Positions 7,991-16,218 of a stretch of DNA of 64,000 nucleotides are shown piece by piece (the first letter of the stretch is position 1; each line of letters begins with the position of its first letter). The DNA is from Kluyvera georgiana ATCC 51603 (GTDB taxonomy: Bacteria > Pseudomonadota > Gammaproteobacteria > Enterobacterales > Enterobacteriaceae). The notes beneath the pieces are model-generated. The model was not told the origin of the DNA. It did not search any database and saw nothing but the letters and a program-made list of their open reading frames with translations. The position numbers were made by a program, and so were the translations under genes. The stretch spans positions 1 through 64,000 of the forward strand of contig NZ_LXEU01000039.1 of NCBI RefSeq assembly GCF_001654985.1. The letters run 5' to 3'.

Positions 7991-8764
7991 ATGATTGAAG
8001 TGAAAAATCTGAACCTGGTGTTTGGTGAGGGCGAGAAGCGCAACCAGGTGTTGTATGACGTCAATTTTCACGTCCAGCCCGGCGAAATTTACGGGCTGGT
8101 GGGGGAGTCGGGTTCCGGCAAAACCACGGTGCTGAAGTGCCTGGCCGGGCTGTTTAACCACTGGCAGGGCGAGCTGGCGATTAACGGTCAGACATTGGAT
8201 CACGCCATCAGCCGCGAACGCTGCCGTAAGGTGCAGATGGTGTTTCAGGATCCTTATGGCTCTCTGCATCCGCGCCATACCATCGGCGACATTCTGGAAG
8301 AGCCGCTGCAAATACACGCTATCGGCGAGCGCGACCGCCGCATCAACACGCTGCTCGACCGCGTGGGGCTGAACCGGGCGTTTCGTGACCGCTATCCGCA
8401 CCAGCTTTCCGGCGGCCAGCGCCAGCGCGTGGCGATTGCCCGCGCGTTGATTCTCGAACCGCAGGTACTGCTGCTGGATGAACCCACCTCGGCGCTGGAC
8501 GTCTCGGTGCAGGCGGAGATCCTCAATCTGCTGGCGGAGCTGCAAAAAGAGTCGAACCTGACCTACCTGATGGTGACCCACGATCTGGGCGTGATTGCCC
8601 ATCTCTGCCAGAAGGTGGCGGTAATGCAGTACGGCAAAATTCTTGAAACGCTTAGCGTTGACGCGCTGGTGAACGGCGAGGCCAAAACGCCGTACACCCA
8701 GATGCTGGTTAACGCCAGCCGCCAGTACACGCGCGAAATGGCGCGGGAGGTGGCGGCTTACTAG
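7991..8764 (+). CDS. ABC transporter ATPase, DppF/NikE-like
   Basis: 257 residues with Walker A GESGSGKTT, Q-loop MVFQDPYGSLHP, signature SGGQRQR and Walker B VLLLDEPTSALD, followed by MVTHDLGVIAHL. Second ATPase of the heterodimer. It begins nine bases after the preceding stop with AAGGAG in that stretch. It ends soon after the regulatory-domain boundary and lacks the OppF C-terminal extension. Last gene of the transporter operon; a REP element follows. Confidence 0.93.
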   Translation: MIEVKNLNLVFGEGEKRNQVLYDVNFHVQPGEIYGLVGESGSGKTTVLKCLAGLFNHWQGELAINGQTLDHAISRERCRKVQMVFQDPYGSLHPRHTIGDILEEPLQIHAIGERDRRINTLLDRVGLNRAFRDRYPHQLSGGQRQRVAIARALILEPQVLLLDEPTSALDVSVQAEILNLLAELQKESNLTYLMVTHDLGVIAHLCQKVAVMQYGKILETLSVDALVNGEAKTPYTQMLVNASRQYTREMAREVAAY

Positions 8765-8766
8765 CC

Positions 8767-8848
8767 GTTGTCGGCCCGATAAGCGAAGCGCCTTCGGGCA
8801 GTTCGGCGCGGGTGCCGGATGGCGGCGTAAACGCCTTATCCGGCCTAC
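8767..8848. repeat. REP/BIME palindromic element
   Basis: Two REP-like units in opposite orientation. The right one (8814-8848) begins GCCGGATGGCGGCGTAAACG and continues CCTTATCCGGCCTAC, very like the classic E. coli REP. The left one (8767-8800) holds CGATAAGCGAAGCGCC. It lies in the gap between the transporter operon and the next binding protein and may stabilise the 3' end of the upstream mRNA. Confidence 0.85.
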
Positions 8849-8885
8849 CCCTATTTTTCCAATTTGCCTCTGGGAATAATAAAAA

Positions 8886-10175
8886 ATGCATCAATCCGCA
8901 TACCGTATCGCCCTACCGTTATTACTGTCTGCCTGTACCGCCTCCGCGCTGGCCGCGGAAACCATCGACCTGCGTATGTCCTGGTGGGGCGGCAACAGTC
9001 GTCATCAGGTGACATTGAACGCGCTGGAAGCCTTCCATCAACAAAACCCGGATATCAACGTCAAAGCGGAATATACCGGCTGGGACGGCCATACCTCGCG
9101 CCTCACCACGCAGCTGGCGGGCGGCACCGAGCCGGATGTTATGCAAACCAACTGGAACTGGCTGACGCTGTTCTCGAAAGACGGCAACGGTTTTTACGAT
9201 CTCAATAAAGTGAAAGACGAAATCGGCCTGGACCAGTTCACCGCCAAAGATCTTCAGCCGGTGACGGTGAAGGGCAAGTTGAACGGCATCCCGGTCGCCA
9301 TGACCGCGCGCATCTTCTACTACAACGACCAGACGTGGAAAAAAGCGGGCTTAAGCTATCCGCAAAACTGGGATCAGTTGATGCAGGCCGGGAAAACCTT
9401 TGAGACTAAGCTCGGCAAGCAATACTACCCGGTGGCCCCGGAGAGTCTCGGCGTGCTGGCGTTGCTCAACTCTTATATGGTGCAGAAATACAACATTCCG
9501 GCCATCAATGAGCAGAGCAAAAAGTTCAGCTACAGTGATGCGCAGTGGGTGGAGTTTTTCCAGCTCTATAAAACGCTGATAGACAATCACGTTATTCCCG
9601 ACATGAAGTACTACGCTTCCTTCGGCAAGGGGAATATCTATGAGATGAAGCCGTGGATTGAGGGCGAGTGGGGCGGCGTGTACATGTGGAATACCGCCGT
9701 GACCAAATATTCCGATAACCTGAAACCACCGGCGAAGCTGGAGCTGGGTGGCTACCCGATGCTGCCGGGCGCCACCGATGCGGGGCTGTTTATGAAGCCG
9801 TCGATGATGCTGTCGATTGGTAAAACCACCCAGCACCCACAGGCGGCGGCAAAGCTGATTAACTTCCTGCTCAATAGCAAAGAGGGCGTGACGCTGCTCG
9901 GGCTGGAGCGCGGCGTGCCGCTCAGCAAAAGCGGCGTGGAGACGCTGAAGGCATCCGGCGTGATCAATGACAACGACCCATCGGTGGCAGGCATTAAGCT
10001 CGCGCTGTCGTTACCGGCGAAGGTCGGCGTGTCGCCGTATCTGGAAGACCCCCAGCTGGTGCAGGAGTTTGACAGCGCGCTGCAGTCCATCGACTACGGT
10101 AAGAAAACCGTCGCCGAAGCGGCGGCGGATTTCAAGCGTCAGTCGGAACGCATCTTAAAACGCGCGATGCGTTAA
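8886..10175 (+). CDS. Orphan family-1 extracellular solute-binding protein (sugar ABC type)
   Basis: 429 residues with a Sec signal peptide ([15 protein letters not shown], cleavage near residue 24). The mature start [15 protein letters not shown] is typical of carbohydrate-binding proteins of the UgpB/MalE class. It has the family motif [18 protein letters not shown] and a C-terminal segment [14 protein letters not shown]-like (residues near 325-340). No CUT-type permease or ATPase lies beside it, and the adjacent transporter is of the unrelated peptide class with its own binding protein. It may supply a transporter encoded elsewhere or be a relic. Its stop overlaps the converging yegS stop by the shared bases TTAA. 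Confidence 0.88.
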   Translation: MHQSAYRIALPLLLSACTASALAAETIDLRMSWWGGNSRHQVTLNALEAFHQQNPDINVKAEYTGWDGHTSRLTTQLAGGTEPDVMQTNWNWLTLFSKDGNGFYDLNKVKDEIGLDQFTAKDLQPVTVKGKLNGIPVAMTARIFYYNDQTWKKAGLSYPQNWDQLMQAGKTFETKLGKQYYPVAPESLGVLALLNSYMVQKYNIPAINEQSKKFSYSDAQWVEFFQLYKTLIDNHVIPDMKYYASFGKGNIYEMKPWIEGEWGGVYMWNTAVTKYSDNLKPPAKLELGGYPMLPGATDAGLFMKPSMMLSIGKTTQHPQAAAKLINFLLNSKEGVTLLGLERGVPLSKSGVETLKASGVINDNDPSVAGIKLALSLPAKVGVSPYLEDPQLVQEFDSALQSIDYGKKTVAEAAADFKRQSERILKRAMR

Positions 10176-11071
10176 CGCAGAAGCGGGCAGTCCGGCGGCA
10201 GGCGGCAGCGCAGCGCCGCCGGTAAAATCTCCATGCGGAACGAGGTCCCGCTCAGCGGCTCGCCGTCGAGGTTAAAGGTCATCTCATGTGATGCGGTGAC
10301 CTCAAACCACGGCGAGACGCTATCCACCAGATTCTCTTTACCGTCGTCGCTGGCGAGCGTATTCAACAGCGCGGGCAGCAGCTCTTCGCCGGTGAAAATT
10401 CGCAGATGCAGCAGGCCGTCGTCAATCAACGCCTCCGGGCAAAGCTGTTGCCCGCCGCCCGCCTGGCGACCGTTGCCGATGCCAATTACCAGCGCGTCGC
10501 CCTGCCAGCTAAAGTTCTCACCACGAATTTCGCAGCGGTCGGGTTTCAGGGTATCCATGCGCATCAGGCCGTGAATCAAATACGAAACACCGCCCAGCGC
10601 GGACTTCAGCTTCTCCGGCGTTTCGGTGGTGATGCGCGTGCCAAAGCCGCCGGTTGCCATATTGATAAAGCAGGTTTCACGATTGACCTGGGCAATGTCC
10701 ACCGGCACGTCACGACCGGCAATCGCCAGCTTGAGCGCGTTAGCCATATCGGTGGGAATATTGACGCTGGTGGCGAAATCGTTCGCGGTGCCGAGCGGCA
10801 CAATACCGAGAGCGGGAACCCGCTCGCTGTCGCACTGAATCAGCGCCGTCGCCACTTCATTGATCGTGCCATCACCGCCGCCGGCAATCACCGTCGCCAC
10901 CTGCAGTGCAACGGCTTCTTCGACGTAGCGTTCGGCATCACCTTTCTCCCAGGTGACGCGTACGTGAATCACCACACCTTCATCGCGCAGCTGCATGACC
11001 GCATCGCGCAGCTCGGGCGTACCGGCGCTTTTGCCGTTAAGTATCAATAAGCTTGCTGGAAAATCTGACAT
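10172..11071 (-). CDS. yegS: Lipid kinase YegS
   Basis: 299 residues, the E. coli length, with the diacylglycerol-kinase catalytic domain. The nucleotide-binding motif [15 protein letters not shown] is near residues 63-77 and [12 protein letters not shown] near 95-106. E. coli YegS phosphorylates phosphatidylglycerol in vitro; its physiological role is unsettled. It is transcribed toward the orphan binding protein and away from the toxin-antitoxin pair, and is monocistronic. Confidence 0.96.
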   Translation of the reverse strand: MSDFPASLLILNGKSAGTPELRDAVMQLRDEGVVIHVRVTWEKGDAERYVEEAVALQVATVIAGGGDGTINEVATALIQCDSERVPALGIVPLGTANDFATSVNIPTDMANALKLAIAGRDVPVDIAQVNRETCFINMATGGFGTRITTETPEKLKSALGGVSYLIHGLMRMDTLKPDRCEIRGENFSWQGDALVIGIGNGRQAGGGQQLCPEALIDDGLLHLRIFTGEELLPALLNTLASDDGKENLVDSVSPWFEVTASHEMTFNLDGEPLSGTSFRMEILPAALRCRLPPDCPLLR

Positions 11072-11131
11072 CCGTGAGGCCTCTTACAGGGGGATGTAAA
11101 GAGTGTAACAAAGGATACACAGATATGCCTG

Positions 11132-11184
11132 TTGTCTCTTGTAGGTGACAAACACCTTGCTCGTTTGTCTCTTATAAGTGACAA
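11132..11184 (+). promoter_or_regulatory. Duplicated palindromic operator and promoter of the toxin-antitoxin operon
   Basis: TTGTCTCTTGTAGGTGACAA (11132-11151) and TTGTCTCTTATAAGTGACAA (11165-11184) agree at 18 of 20 positions, are imperfect palindromes and start exactly 33 bases apart, about three helical turns. A TTATAA -10 candidate (11172-11177) lies inside the second copy, and TGACAA of the first copy lies near the -35. Binding by the downstream HTH antitoxin would block transcription. Autoregulation is inferred from this layout. Confidence 0.65.
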
Positions 11185-11216
11185 TTAAAAACAGCAGAAG
11201 GAATGAGGGTAAAGGG

Positions 11217-11546
11217 ATGTATAAATCTCAATTCTATCAGGATGAAAACGGTAATAAGCCTTTTAGTGATTGGCTGGCCTGGCTAAAAAAGAAGGATCGA
11301 ATAGCTGCCGTAAAGATCGATACCAGACTAGACCGGGCTGAATCAGGCAATTTCGGAGACCACAAATTTGAAAGGGATGGCGTCTGGGAGCTACGTATTG
11401 ATTATGGCCCAGGCTATCGAGTGTACTACTCCTTAGAAGAAGGGAAGATCATCCTTTTGCATATCGGCGGTACGAAGAAAACGCAGGCCGCAGATATTGA
11501 TAAAGCAGTTGAATATCTTAGAGATTTTAAAGCGAGGGCTAAATGA
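11217..11546 (+). CDS. HigB/RelE-family addiction-module toxin (Gp49-like)
   Basis: 109 residues starting MYKSQFYQDENGNKPF. The start at 11217 has GAGGG at 11205-11209; an in-frame ATG at 11178 lies inside the operator and is rejected. The family core is present: LDRAESGNFGDHKFERDGVWELRI and then DYGPGYRVYYS and ILLHIGGTKKTQ, with C-terminal basic residues. Such toxins are ribosome-dependent mRNA endonucleases. Its stop overlaps the antitoxin start by four bases, so toxin precedes antitoxin, as in higBA-type pairs. The gene is more AT-rich than its neighbours, which suggests acquisition. Confidence 0.9.
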   Translation: MYKSQFYQDENGNKPFSDWLAWLKKKDRIAAVKIDTRLDRAESGNFGDHKFERDGVWELRIDYGPGYRVYYSLEEGKIILLHIGGTKKTQAADIDKAVEYLRDFKARAK

Positions 11547-11884
11547 CAGCAGCGACTAAAAAAATGGAGACCATCGCCCCAGCGGTAGACCGTGACAAGC
11601 TCATGATTGAAGCATTTCGAGCCGATCCTGATTATGCCGACCTCTATCTAAAAACCGCGCTCGAGGAGATTAACGAGGAAGGGGGGTTAGGAGGGTTCCT
11701 TATCGCTTTGCGCCGTGTATTAGAGGCTCGGGGCGGGATTGCCGAGGCGGCGAAAAAAACGGGGCTGGCGCGTCAAAGTATTTACCGTGCGTTATCTGAA
11801 AAGGGGAACCCGACGGTTACGACGCTAGCTCAGCTCGCTGCGGTAGCGGGTTTACAGCTCACCTTAAGTAAGGCGTCGCACTGA
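11543..11884 (+). CDS. HTH addiction-module antitoxin
   Basis: 113 residues. Residues about 20-60 match the start of the 'addiction module antidote' family (DPDYADLYLKTALEE...). The helix-turn-helix lies near 72-100 (GIAEAAKKTGLARQSIYRAL, then NPTVTTLAQLAAVAGLQL). It should neutralise the upstream toxin and bind the duplicated palindrome in front of the operon. The gene ends 20 bases before a P2-type attachment core. Confidence 0.9.
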   Translation: MTAATKKMETIAPAVDRDKLMIEAFRADPDYADLYLKTALEEINEEGGLGGFLIALRRVLEARGGIAEAAKKTGLARQSIYRALSEKGNPTVTTLAQLAAVAGLQLTLSKASH

Positions 11885-11902
11885 ACTTTGCACGTCTTTA
11901 AT

Positions 11903-11990
11903 AAAAAAATAAGCCCGTGTAAGGGAGATTACACGGGCTAAGGAGGTGGTTCCTAGGTACAGCTAGCATTTATGGGTTATGTTTTTCAGC
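11903..11990 (-). ncRNA. cyaR: Small regulatory RNA CyaR
   Basis: Read on the minus strand the RNA starts GCTGAAAAACATAACCCATA, continues through TACCTAGGAACCACCTCC, and ends in the stem AGCCCGTGTAA/TTACACGGGCT followed by a T-run (11903-11909). This is nearly base-for-base the E. coli Hfq-dependent sRNA CyaR (RyeE), about 87 nt. In E. coli CyaR is activated by CRP and represses ompX, luxS and nadE. The conserved CCACCTCC segment is the seed that pairs with ribosome-binding sites. It lies downstream of trhP (yegQ), its position in E. coli. Confidence 0.95.
11904..11930 (+). other. Candidate empty attachment core (attB) of P2-type phages
   Basis: This 27-base stretch, six A, T, then AAGCCCGTGT AAGGGAGATT, is what I recall as the core shared by P2 attP and its preferred E. 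coli site. It occurs once here and overlaps the 3' half of CyaR including its terminator. No integrase or P2-like genes are adjacent, so the site appears unoccupied. The match is from memory and needs an alignment. Confidence 0.6.
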
Positions 11991-11997
11991 GAAGGAA

Positions 11998-12039
11998 TAG
12001 TATCTGGAATCAATAATTCCGTCTGTGATCCATTTCTAA
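11998..12039 (-). promoter_or_regulatory. cyaR promoter with class II CRP site
   Basis: On the minus strand TACTAT (11998-12003) is a -10 element eight bases before the RNA start at 11990. A CRP half-site TGTGA (12024-12028), spaced six bases from the weaker half TCTAA (12035-12039), is centred at 12031.5, that is -41.5, the class II activator position. Confidence 0.65.
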
Positions 12040-12072
12040 GAATCCTTGCTATTGAAACACAATATAAATGTA

Positions 12073-13434
12073 CTAGCCGTTATGCGGATTCCGAGTGGAT
12101 TGTCCTGAGAAATTACGCATCAGCAGGCCATACTCCAGCGCCATATCTTCCGGCACGGGTAACCATACGGTGTGGCCGTCGCCCGGCGCGACCGGCATCA
12201 CTTCGCCTTTGGCGTTTTCCATATGCTCCAGCGTGAAGTTGACGTTGCCCTGCGGGGTCATCAGCTCCAGGCTATCGCCAATCAGGAATTTGTTTTTCAC
12301 CGCCACCGCGGCCAGGTTGCCTTTACGCTCGCCGGTAAATTCGCCGACAAACTGCTGACGCTCGGAAACCGAATAGCCATATTCATAGTTCTGATAGTCG
12401 TCATGGGTATGGCGACGCAGGAAGCCTTCGGTATAGCCGCGATGCGCCAGGCCTTCCAGGGTTTCCAGCAGGCTGGTGTCGAACGGTTTGCCCGCGGCGG
12501 CATCGTCGATGGCCTTGCGGTACACCTGTGCGGTACGCGCGCAATAGTAGAAGGATTTCGTGCGGCCTTCAATTTTCAGCGAGTGCACGCCCATCTGCGT
12601 CAGACGCTCAACGTGGGCAATGGCGCGCAGGTCTTTCGAGTTCATGATGTAGGTGCCGTGCTCGTCTTCGAAGGCGGTCATGTACTCGCCCGGACGTTTG
12701 GCTTCTTCAATCATAAACACCTGGTCGGTTGGCGCACCGACGCCGAGGGTCGGCTCAACGGTTTGCACCGGAATCGGCTCATATTTGTGGACGATGTTGC
12801 CGACGTCGTCTTCTTTACCTTCCTGCACGTTGTATTCCCAGCGGCAGGCGTTGGTGCAGGTGCCCTGGTTCGGGTCGCGCTTGTTGATGTAGCCAGAGAG
12901 CAGGCAACGGCCGGAGTAGGCCATGCACAGCGCGCCGTGAACGAAGATTTCAATCTCCATATCCGGTACCTGGCTGCGAATTTCTTCAATTTCTTCCAGA
13001 GACAGTTCGCGAGAAAGAATAACGCGAGTCAGCCCCATCTGTTTCCAGAACTTCACCGTGGCCCAGTTGACGGCGTTCGCCTGTACCGACAGGTGAATGT
13101 CCATCTCCGGGAAGTGCTCGCGCACCAGCATAATCAGGCCCGGATCGGACATGATCAATGCATCCGGCCCCATATCCACCACCGGCTTCAGGTCACGAAT
13201 AAAGGTTTTCAGCTTGGCGTTATGCGGCGCGATGTTGACGACCACATAGAATTTTTTACCCAACGCGTGGGCTTCGTTGATGCCGAGCTGTAGGTTTTCG
13301 TGATTGAATTCGTTGTTACGTACGCGCAGGGAGTAGCGAGGTTGGCCCGCGTAAACCGCGTCAGCGCCGTAAGCGAAAGCGTAACGCATATTTTTCAGCG
13401 TTCCCGCCGGGGAAAGGAGTTCCGGTTTAAACAT
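12073..13434 (-). CDS. trhP: tRNA hydroxylation protein TrhP (U32 family, YegQ)
   Basis: 453 residues, as in E. coli YegQ. The protein helps form 5-hydroxyuridine at tRNA position 34, the precursor of cmo5U, in the prephenate-dependent pathway. The U32 signature EIFVHGALCMAYSGRCLLSG is near residues 163-182, followed by further cysteines in NQGTCTNACRWEY, a likely iron-sulfur site. The N-terminus MFKPELLSPAGTLKNMRYA is typical. A short palindrome (13465-13483) lies in its leader. CyaR lies immediately downstream. Confidence 0.96.
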   Translation of the reverse strand: MFKPELLSPAGTLKNMRYAFAYGADAVYAGQPRYSLRVRNNEFNHENLQLGINEAHALGKKFYVVVNIAPHNAKLKTFIRDLKPVVDMGPDALIMSDPGLIMLVREHFPEMDIHLSVQANAVNWATVKFWKQMGLTRVILSRELSLEEIEEIRSQVPDMEIEIFVHGALCMAYSGRCLLSGYINKRDPNQGTCTNACRWEYNVQEGKEDDVGNIVHKYEPIPVQTVEPTLGVGAPTDQVFMIEEAKRPGEYMTAFEDEHGTYIMNSKDLRAIAHVERLTQMGVHSLKIEGRTKSFYYCARTAQVYRKAIDDAAAGKPFDTSLLETLEGLAHRGYTEGFLRRHTHDDYQNYEYGYSVSERQQFVGEFTGERKGNLAAVAVKNKFLIGDSLELMTPQGNVNFTLEHMENAKGEVMPVAPGDGHTVWLPVPEDMALEYGLLMRNFSGQSTRNPHNG

Positions 13435-13588
13435 GATTTTCTCGTTCTGATGACAGGTCAGATTCGCCGCACCTGATGCGGCGAGTTGGGGAGTGCCCCC
13501 ACATTAAGGGCGGGCATTGTAGCGCTGTGGGGAGGCGAGGTAAAGCGCCGGGTCGTCGCGGGAGGCAACCCGGCAGAGGATCTCCCCA

Positions 13589-13921
13589 TCAGGTATTATC
13601 TTTGACGGTCTCGCTGGTGCCGTTGGTTTTCACCGAGGCGATGCCCTTATCACGCGACTGTTCGGTCGCGTACAGTTGGCTGGTGCCAATGACCTGATGA
13701 TTGCCCGCCTTCAGGTTGAAGTGGAATTTACCGTTGGTGGCCGTTTTCTTTTCATAATGCGCGTCCTGCGGGCTGTTGACCCGCACCGAGGCGATGCCTT
13801 TTTCCGCGGCCGCCCGGGTGGTGTACAGCTCGCTGGTGAGAATAATCTCCCCATTTCCCGCCTTCAGAACAAATCGAAACTGATCGTTGCTGCTTTTGCT
13901 TAATTCAAACCAACCCGCCAT
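13589..13921 (-). CDS. yegP: DUF1508 protein YegP
   Basis: 110 residues, nearly identical to E. coli YegP. It is an internal duplication: each half holds F-x-F-x-L-KAGNG/N-x-x-I-x-T/G-S, then Y-x-x-x-x-x-x-x-KGIASV-K/R-x-N. The function is unknown; the fold is a small alpha-beta repeat. It is monocistronic between baeR and trhP. Confidence 0.93.
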   Translation of the reverse strand: MAGWFELSKSSNDQFRFVLKAGNGEIILTSELYTTRAAAEKGIASVRVNSPQDAHYEKKTATNGKFHFNLKAGNHQVIGTSQLYATEQSRDKGIASVKTNGTSETVKDNT

Positions 13922-14044
13922 GGTGACTCCTTGATTAAATTAATAGCGTTGAACGTATCGACTAACACTATGAGTATGGGAGAAATTGGCGAAGTTGCGA
14001 GCAGAGGAGAAGTGAGAGCGGCGAGCGCGCGCCGCTCGAAGGCA

Positions 14045-14767
14045 TTATGCCAGGCGGCAGGCGTCGGCTTCCCAGCGATAGCCTACACCGTACACCGCGC
14101 GAATAAACGACTGCTCGGCATCGAGCGATTCCAGCTTGCGGCGCAGGTTCTTAATATGGCTGTCGATGGTACGGTCGGTCACCACGCGGTAGTCGTCGTA
14201 CAGATGATTCAGCAATTGTTCGCGCGAAAACACTTTGCCCGGCTCCTGCGACAGCGTTTTCAACAGGCGAAACTCGGCGGGGGTGAGGTCCAGCGGGCGA
14301 TCGCGCCATGAGGCCTGAAAACGGCTTTCATCAACGATGAGCGGGCTTTGTTCGTCCAGCGTTTGGAGTTCGTGACGCGGCTTGCAGCGGCGTAAAATGG
14401 TTTTCACGCGCGCAACCACTTCGCGCGGGCTGTACGGCTTGCAGATATAGTCATCGGCGCCGATCTCTAAGCCCAGCAGACGGTCAATCTCTTCAATTTT
14501 GGCGGTCACCATCACCACGGGGACGTCGGAGAAGCGACGAATCTCACGGCACAGGGTCAAGCCGTCGGTGCCCGGCAGCATCAGATCCAGCAGGATGAGA
14601 GCCGGCGGCGTCTGATGCACGTACGGCAGCACTTTGTCGCCGTGGTTAATCAGCGTCGGCGCGTAGTGCGCTGCCAGTAAATAGTCGATGAGCAATTGCC
14701 CCAGCTTGGGTTCATCTTCCACAATCAGGATGCGCGGGGCGTTTTCATCAATCGGTAACTCGGTCAT
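14045..14767 (-). CDS. baeR: Response regulator BaeR
   Basis: 240 residues of the OmpR/PhoB class. The receiver domain (about 12-125) has acidic residues ILIVEDEP, phosphoacceptor D61 ([11 protein letters not shown]) and conserved K in VTAKIEE. The winged-helix output domain (about 140-232) includes [20 protein letters not shown]. It activates the mdtABCD-baeSR operon, acrD and spy in E. coli in response to envelope stress, indole and metals. Its ATG overlaps the baeS stop. Last gene of the operon. Confidence 0.97.
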   Translation of the reverse strand: MTELPIDENAPRILIVEDEPKLGQLLIDYLLAAHYAPTLINHGDKVLPYVHQTPPALILLDLMLPGTDGLTLCREIRRFSDVPVVMVTAKIEEIDRLLGLEIGADDYICKPYSPREVVARVKTILRRCKPRHELQTLDEQSPLIVDESRFQASWRDRPLDLTPAEFRLLKTLSQEPGKVFSREQLLNHLYDDYRVVTDRTIDSHIKNLRRKLESLDAEQSFIRAVYGVGYRWEADACRLA

Positions 14768-16215
14768 ATTTCTCTCGGTATTACGCGTTCCAGCGGTAAC
14801 TCTACTTTAATGCTAACCCCACCAAAAGGCGAATGCCCAACGTTGAGGTGCCCGCCGTGGGCGGTGACGATGTTCGCGCAGATGGCCAACCCCAGGCCCG
14901 AGCCGCCGCTGGCGCGGTTGCGAGAACCTTCGGTGCGGTAGAAACGTTCGCATAGCCTCGCCAGCTGCTCGTCGCTGACGCCGGGACTGCTGTCGGCGAA
15001 CTCCAGCACGATGCTTTGTGGGAGCAGTTCGGTGCGAATCAGCACCTGGCCGCCGCTGTCGGTATAGCGCAGGCTGTTTTCCAGCAGGTTGTTGAATAAC
15101 TGCATCAAGCGGTCCGGGTCGCCAAACACGGTGGCATTTTCTGCCAGCGCCAGATTGAGCGTCAGCCCGCGGCTGGCAAGACGTTCGCGGAAGGCATCGG
15201 CGGCGATTTCAATCAGGCTGATGATATCGACCGGCGATTTCTGGTAGGCCAGCGCCCCCTCATCGGACATCGACAGCTGATGCAGGTCATCGACCAGCTT
15301 GGTCAGGGTGGCGACTTCGGCCTGCAATGAGGTGACCGACTCCGGGGTGAATTTGCGTACGCCGTCCTGAATGGCCTCCAGCTCGCCGCGCAGTACCGCC
15401 AGCGGCGTGCGCAGCTCGTGGGAGATATCGGCCATCAGGTCGCGGCGCATCTGCTGGTTTTTTTCCAGCGTGCTGGCGAGCTGGTTGAAGTCCTGCGCCA
15501 GCCTGCCCAGTTCGTCGCTGCTGCTGACCGGGACGCGGGTGGAAAAGTCGCCCGCCGCCAGCTTGTGGGTGCCTTCTACCAGCCGCCGCACGGGGGCAAT
15601 CAGCCCGCGTGCCAGCGGGAAGGTTGCCAGCGCCGCCAGTAATGTCGCCAGCCCGACGATAAGCCAGCTGGTGCGACGCTGCTGTTGATCGAAGTTGATA
15701 TCGGTGTTGCGGGTCAGCCGCTCGACCGGTGAAGCGATCACCGCGCCGACCTCCATACCGTTGACGATAATGCCGCGCCGGGTGCCGTCGTGCGGCACCG
15801 CTTCGCGCGGGCCAACCAGCACGCGAGCGTTTTGGTCGACCACCCAGAACTGCGTGCGCCAGCCGTGCGGTGGCATGCCGCCGCGATCCGGGCCACGAGG
15901 TTGTTCGCCGTCCGGCCCCGGAGGGCCGGGCGGCTGGCGGTCGTCATTGTTGTCATGCTCAAATGAACGGAGGATCTGGAAAATAAAACGATCGTTATTG
16001 CGTAAAAAGCGCCAGTTTCCATGCTGCGCATACTGCTCAGCCAGCGCGTCGCTCAGCAGCTGCAACCGCTGCTCGTTGCCACGCTTGATATAGTCAATAA
16101 AGCCGCGCTCAAAGCTGATGCGCACGGCCCAGTGCATGCTGATCAGCAGCACGATGCAGGTGGCTAAGATGGCGAGAAACAGTTTGCCGGAAATACCCGG
16201 GCGCCATAATTTCAC
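14764..16215 (-). CDS. baeS: Sensor histidine kinase BaeS
   Basis: 483 residues against 467 in E. coli. TM1 lies near 13-33, the periplasmic sensor near 34-180 and TM2 near 182-203. Then come HAMP, the H-box with H266 ([14 protein letters not shown]) and the ATPase domain with N box ([16 protein letters not shown]) and G box ([10 protein letters not shown]). The extra length is a Pro/Gly-rich stretch at about residues 91-113 ([19 protein letters not shown]) in the sensor domain, where E. coli has a much shorter PGPG segment. It signals to BaeR. It starts three bases after mdtD and overlaps baeR by four. Confidence 0.96.
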   Translation of the reverse strand: MKLWRPGISGKLFLAILATCIVLLISMHWAVRISFERGFIDYIKRGNEQRLQLLSDALAEQYAQHGNWRFLRNNDRFIFQILRSFEHDNNDDRQPPGPPGPDGEQPRGPDRGGMPPHGWRTQFWVVDQNARVLVGPREAVPHDGTRRGIIVNGMEVGAVIASPVERLTRNTDINFDQQQRRTSWLIVGLATLLAALATFPLARGLIAPVRRLVEGTHKLAAGDFSTRVPVSSSDELGRLAQDFNQLASTLEKNQQMRRDLMADISHELRTPLAVLRGELEAIQDGVRKFTPESVTSLQAEVATLTKLVDDLHQLSMSDEGALAYQKSPVDIISLIEIAADAFRERLASRGLTLNLALAENATVFGDPDRLMQLFNNLLENSLRYTDSGGQVLIRTELLPQSIVLEFADSSPGVSDEQLARLCERFYRTEGSRNRASGGSGLGLAICANIVTAHGGHLNVGHSPFGGVSIKVELPLERVIPREI

Positions 16216-16218
16216 GGT

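Noticed and set aside
8767-8848. Short open frames reading through the REP element before the orphan binding protein.
   Set aside because: Their codons come from REP DNA; the start at 8886 with its signal peptide is clearly the real one.
11165-11184. TGTCTCTTATAAG resembles the Tn5 transposon end (CTGTCTCTTATACACATCT).
   Set aside because: The match stops after the first dozen bases, a near-identical copy lies 33 bases upstream, and there is no transposase. The operator explanation fits better.
12172-13293. A 373-codon plus-strand frame opposite trhP.
   Set aside because: trhP matches its family along the full length; the plus-strand product is low-complexity His/Val/Phe-rich and has no recognisable domain.
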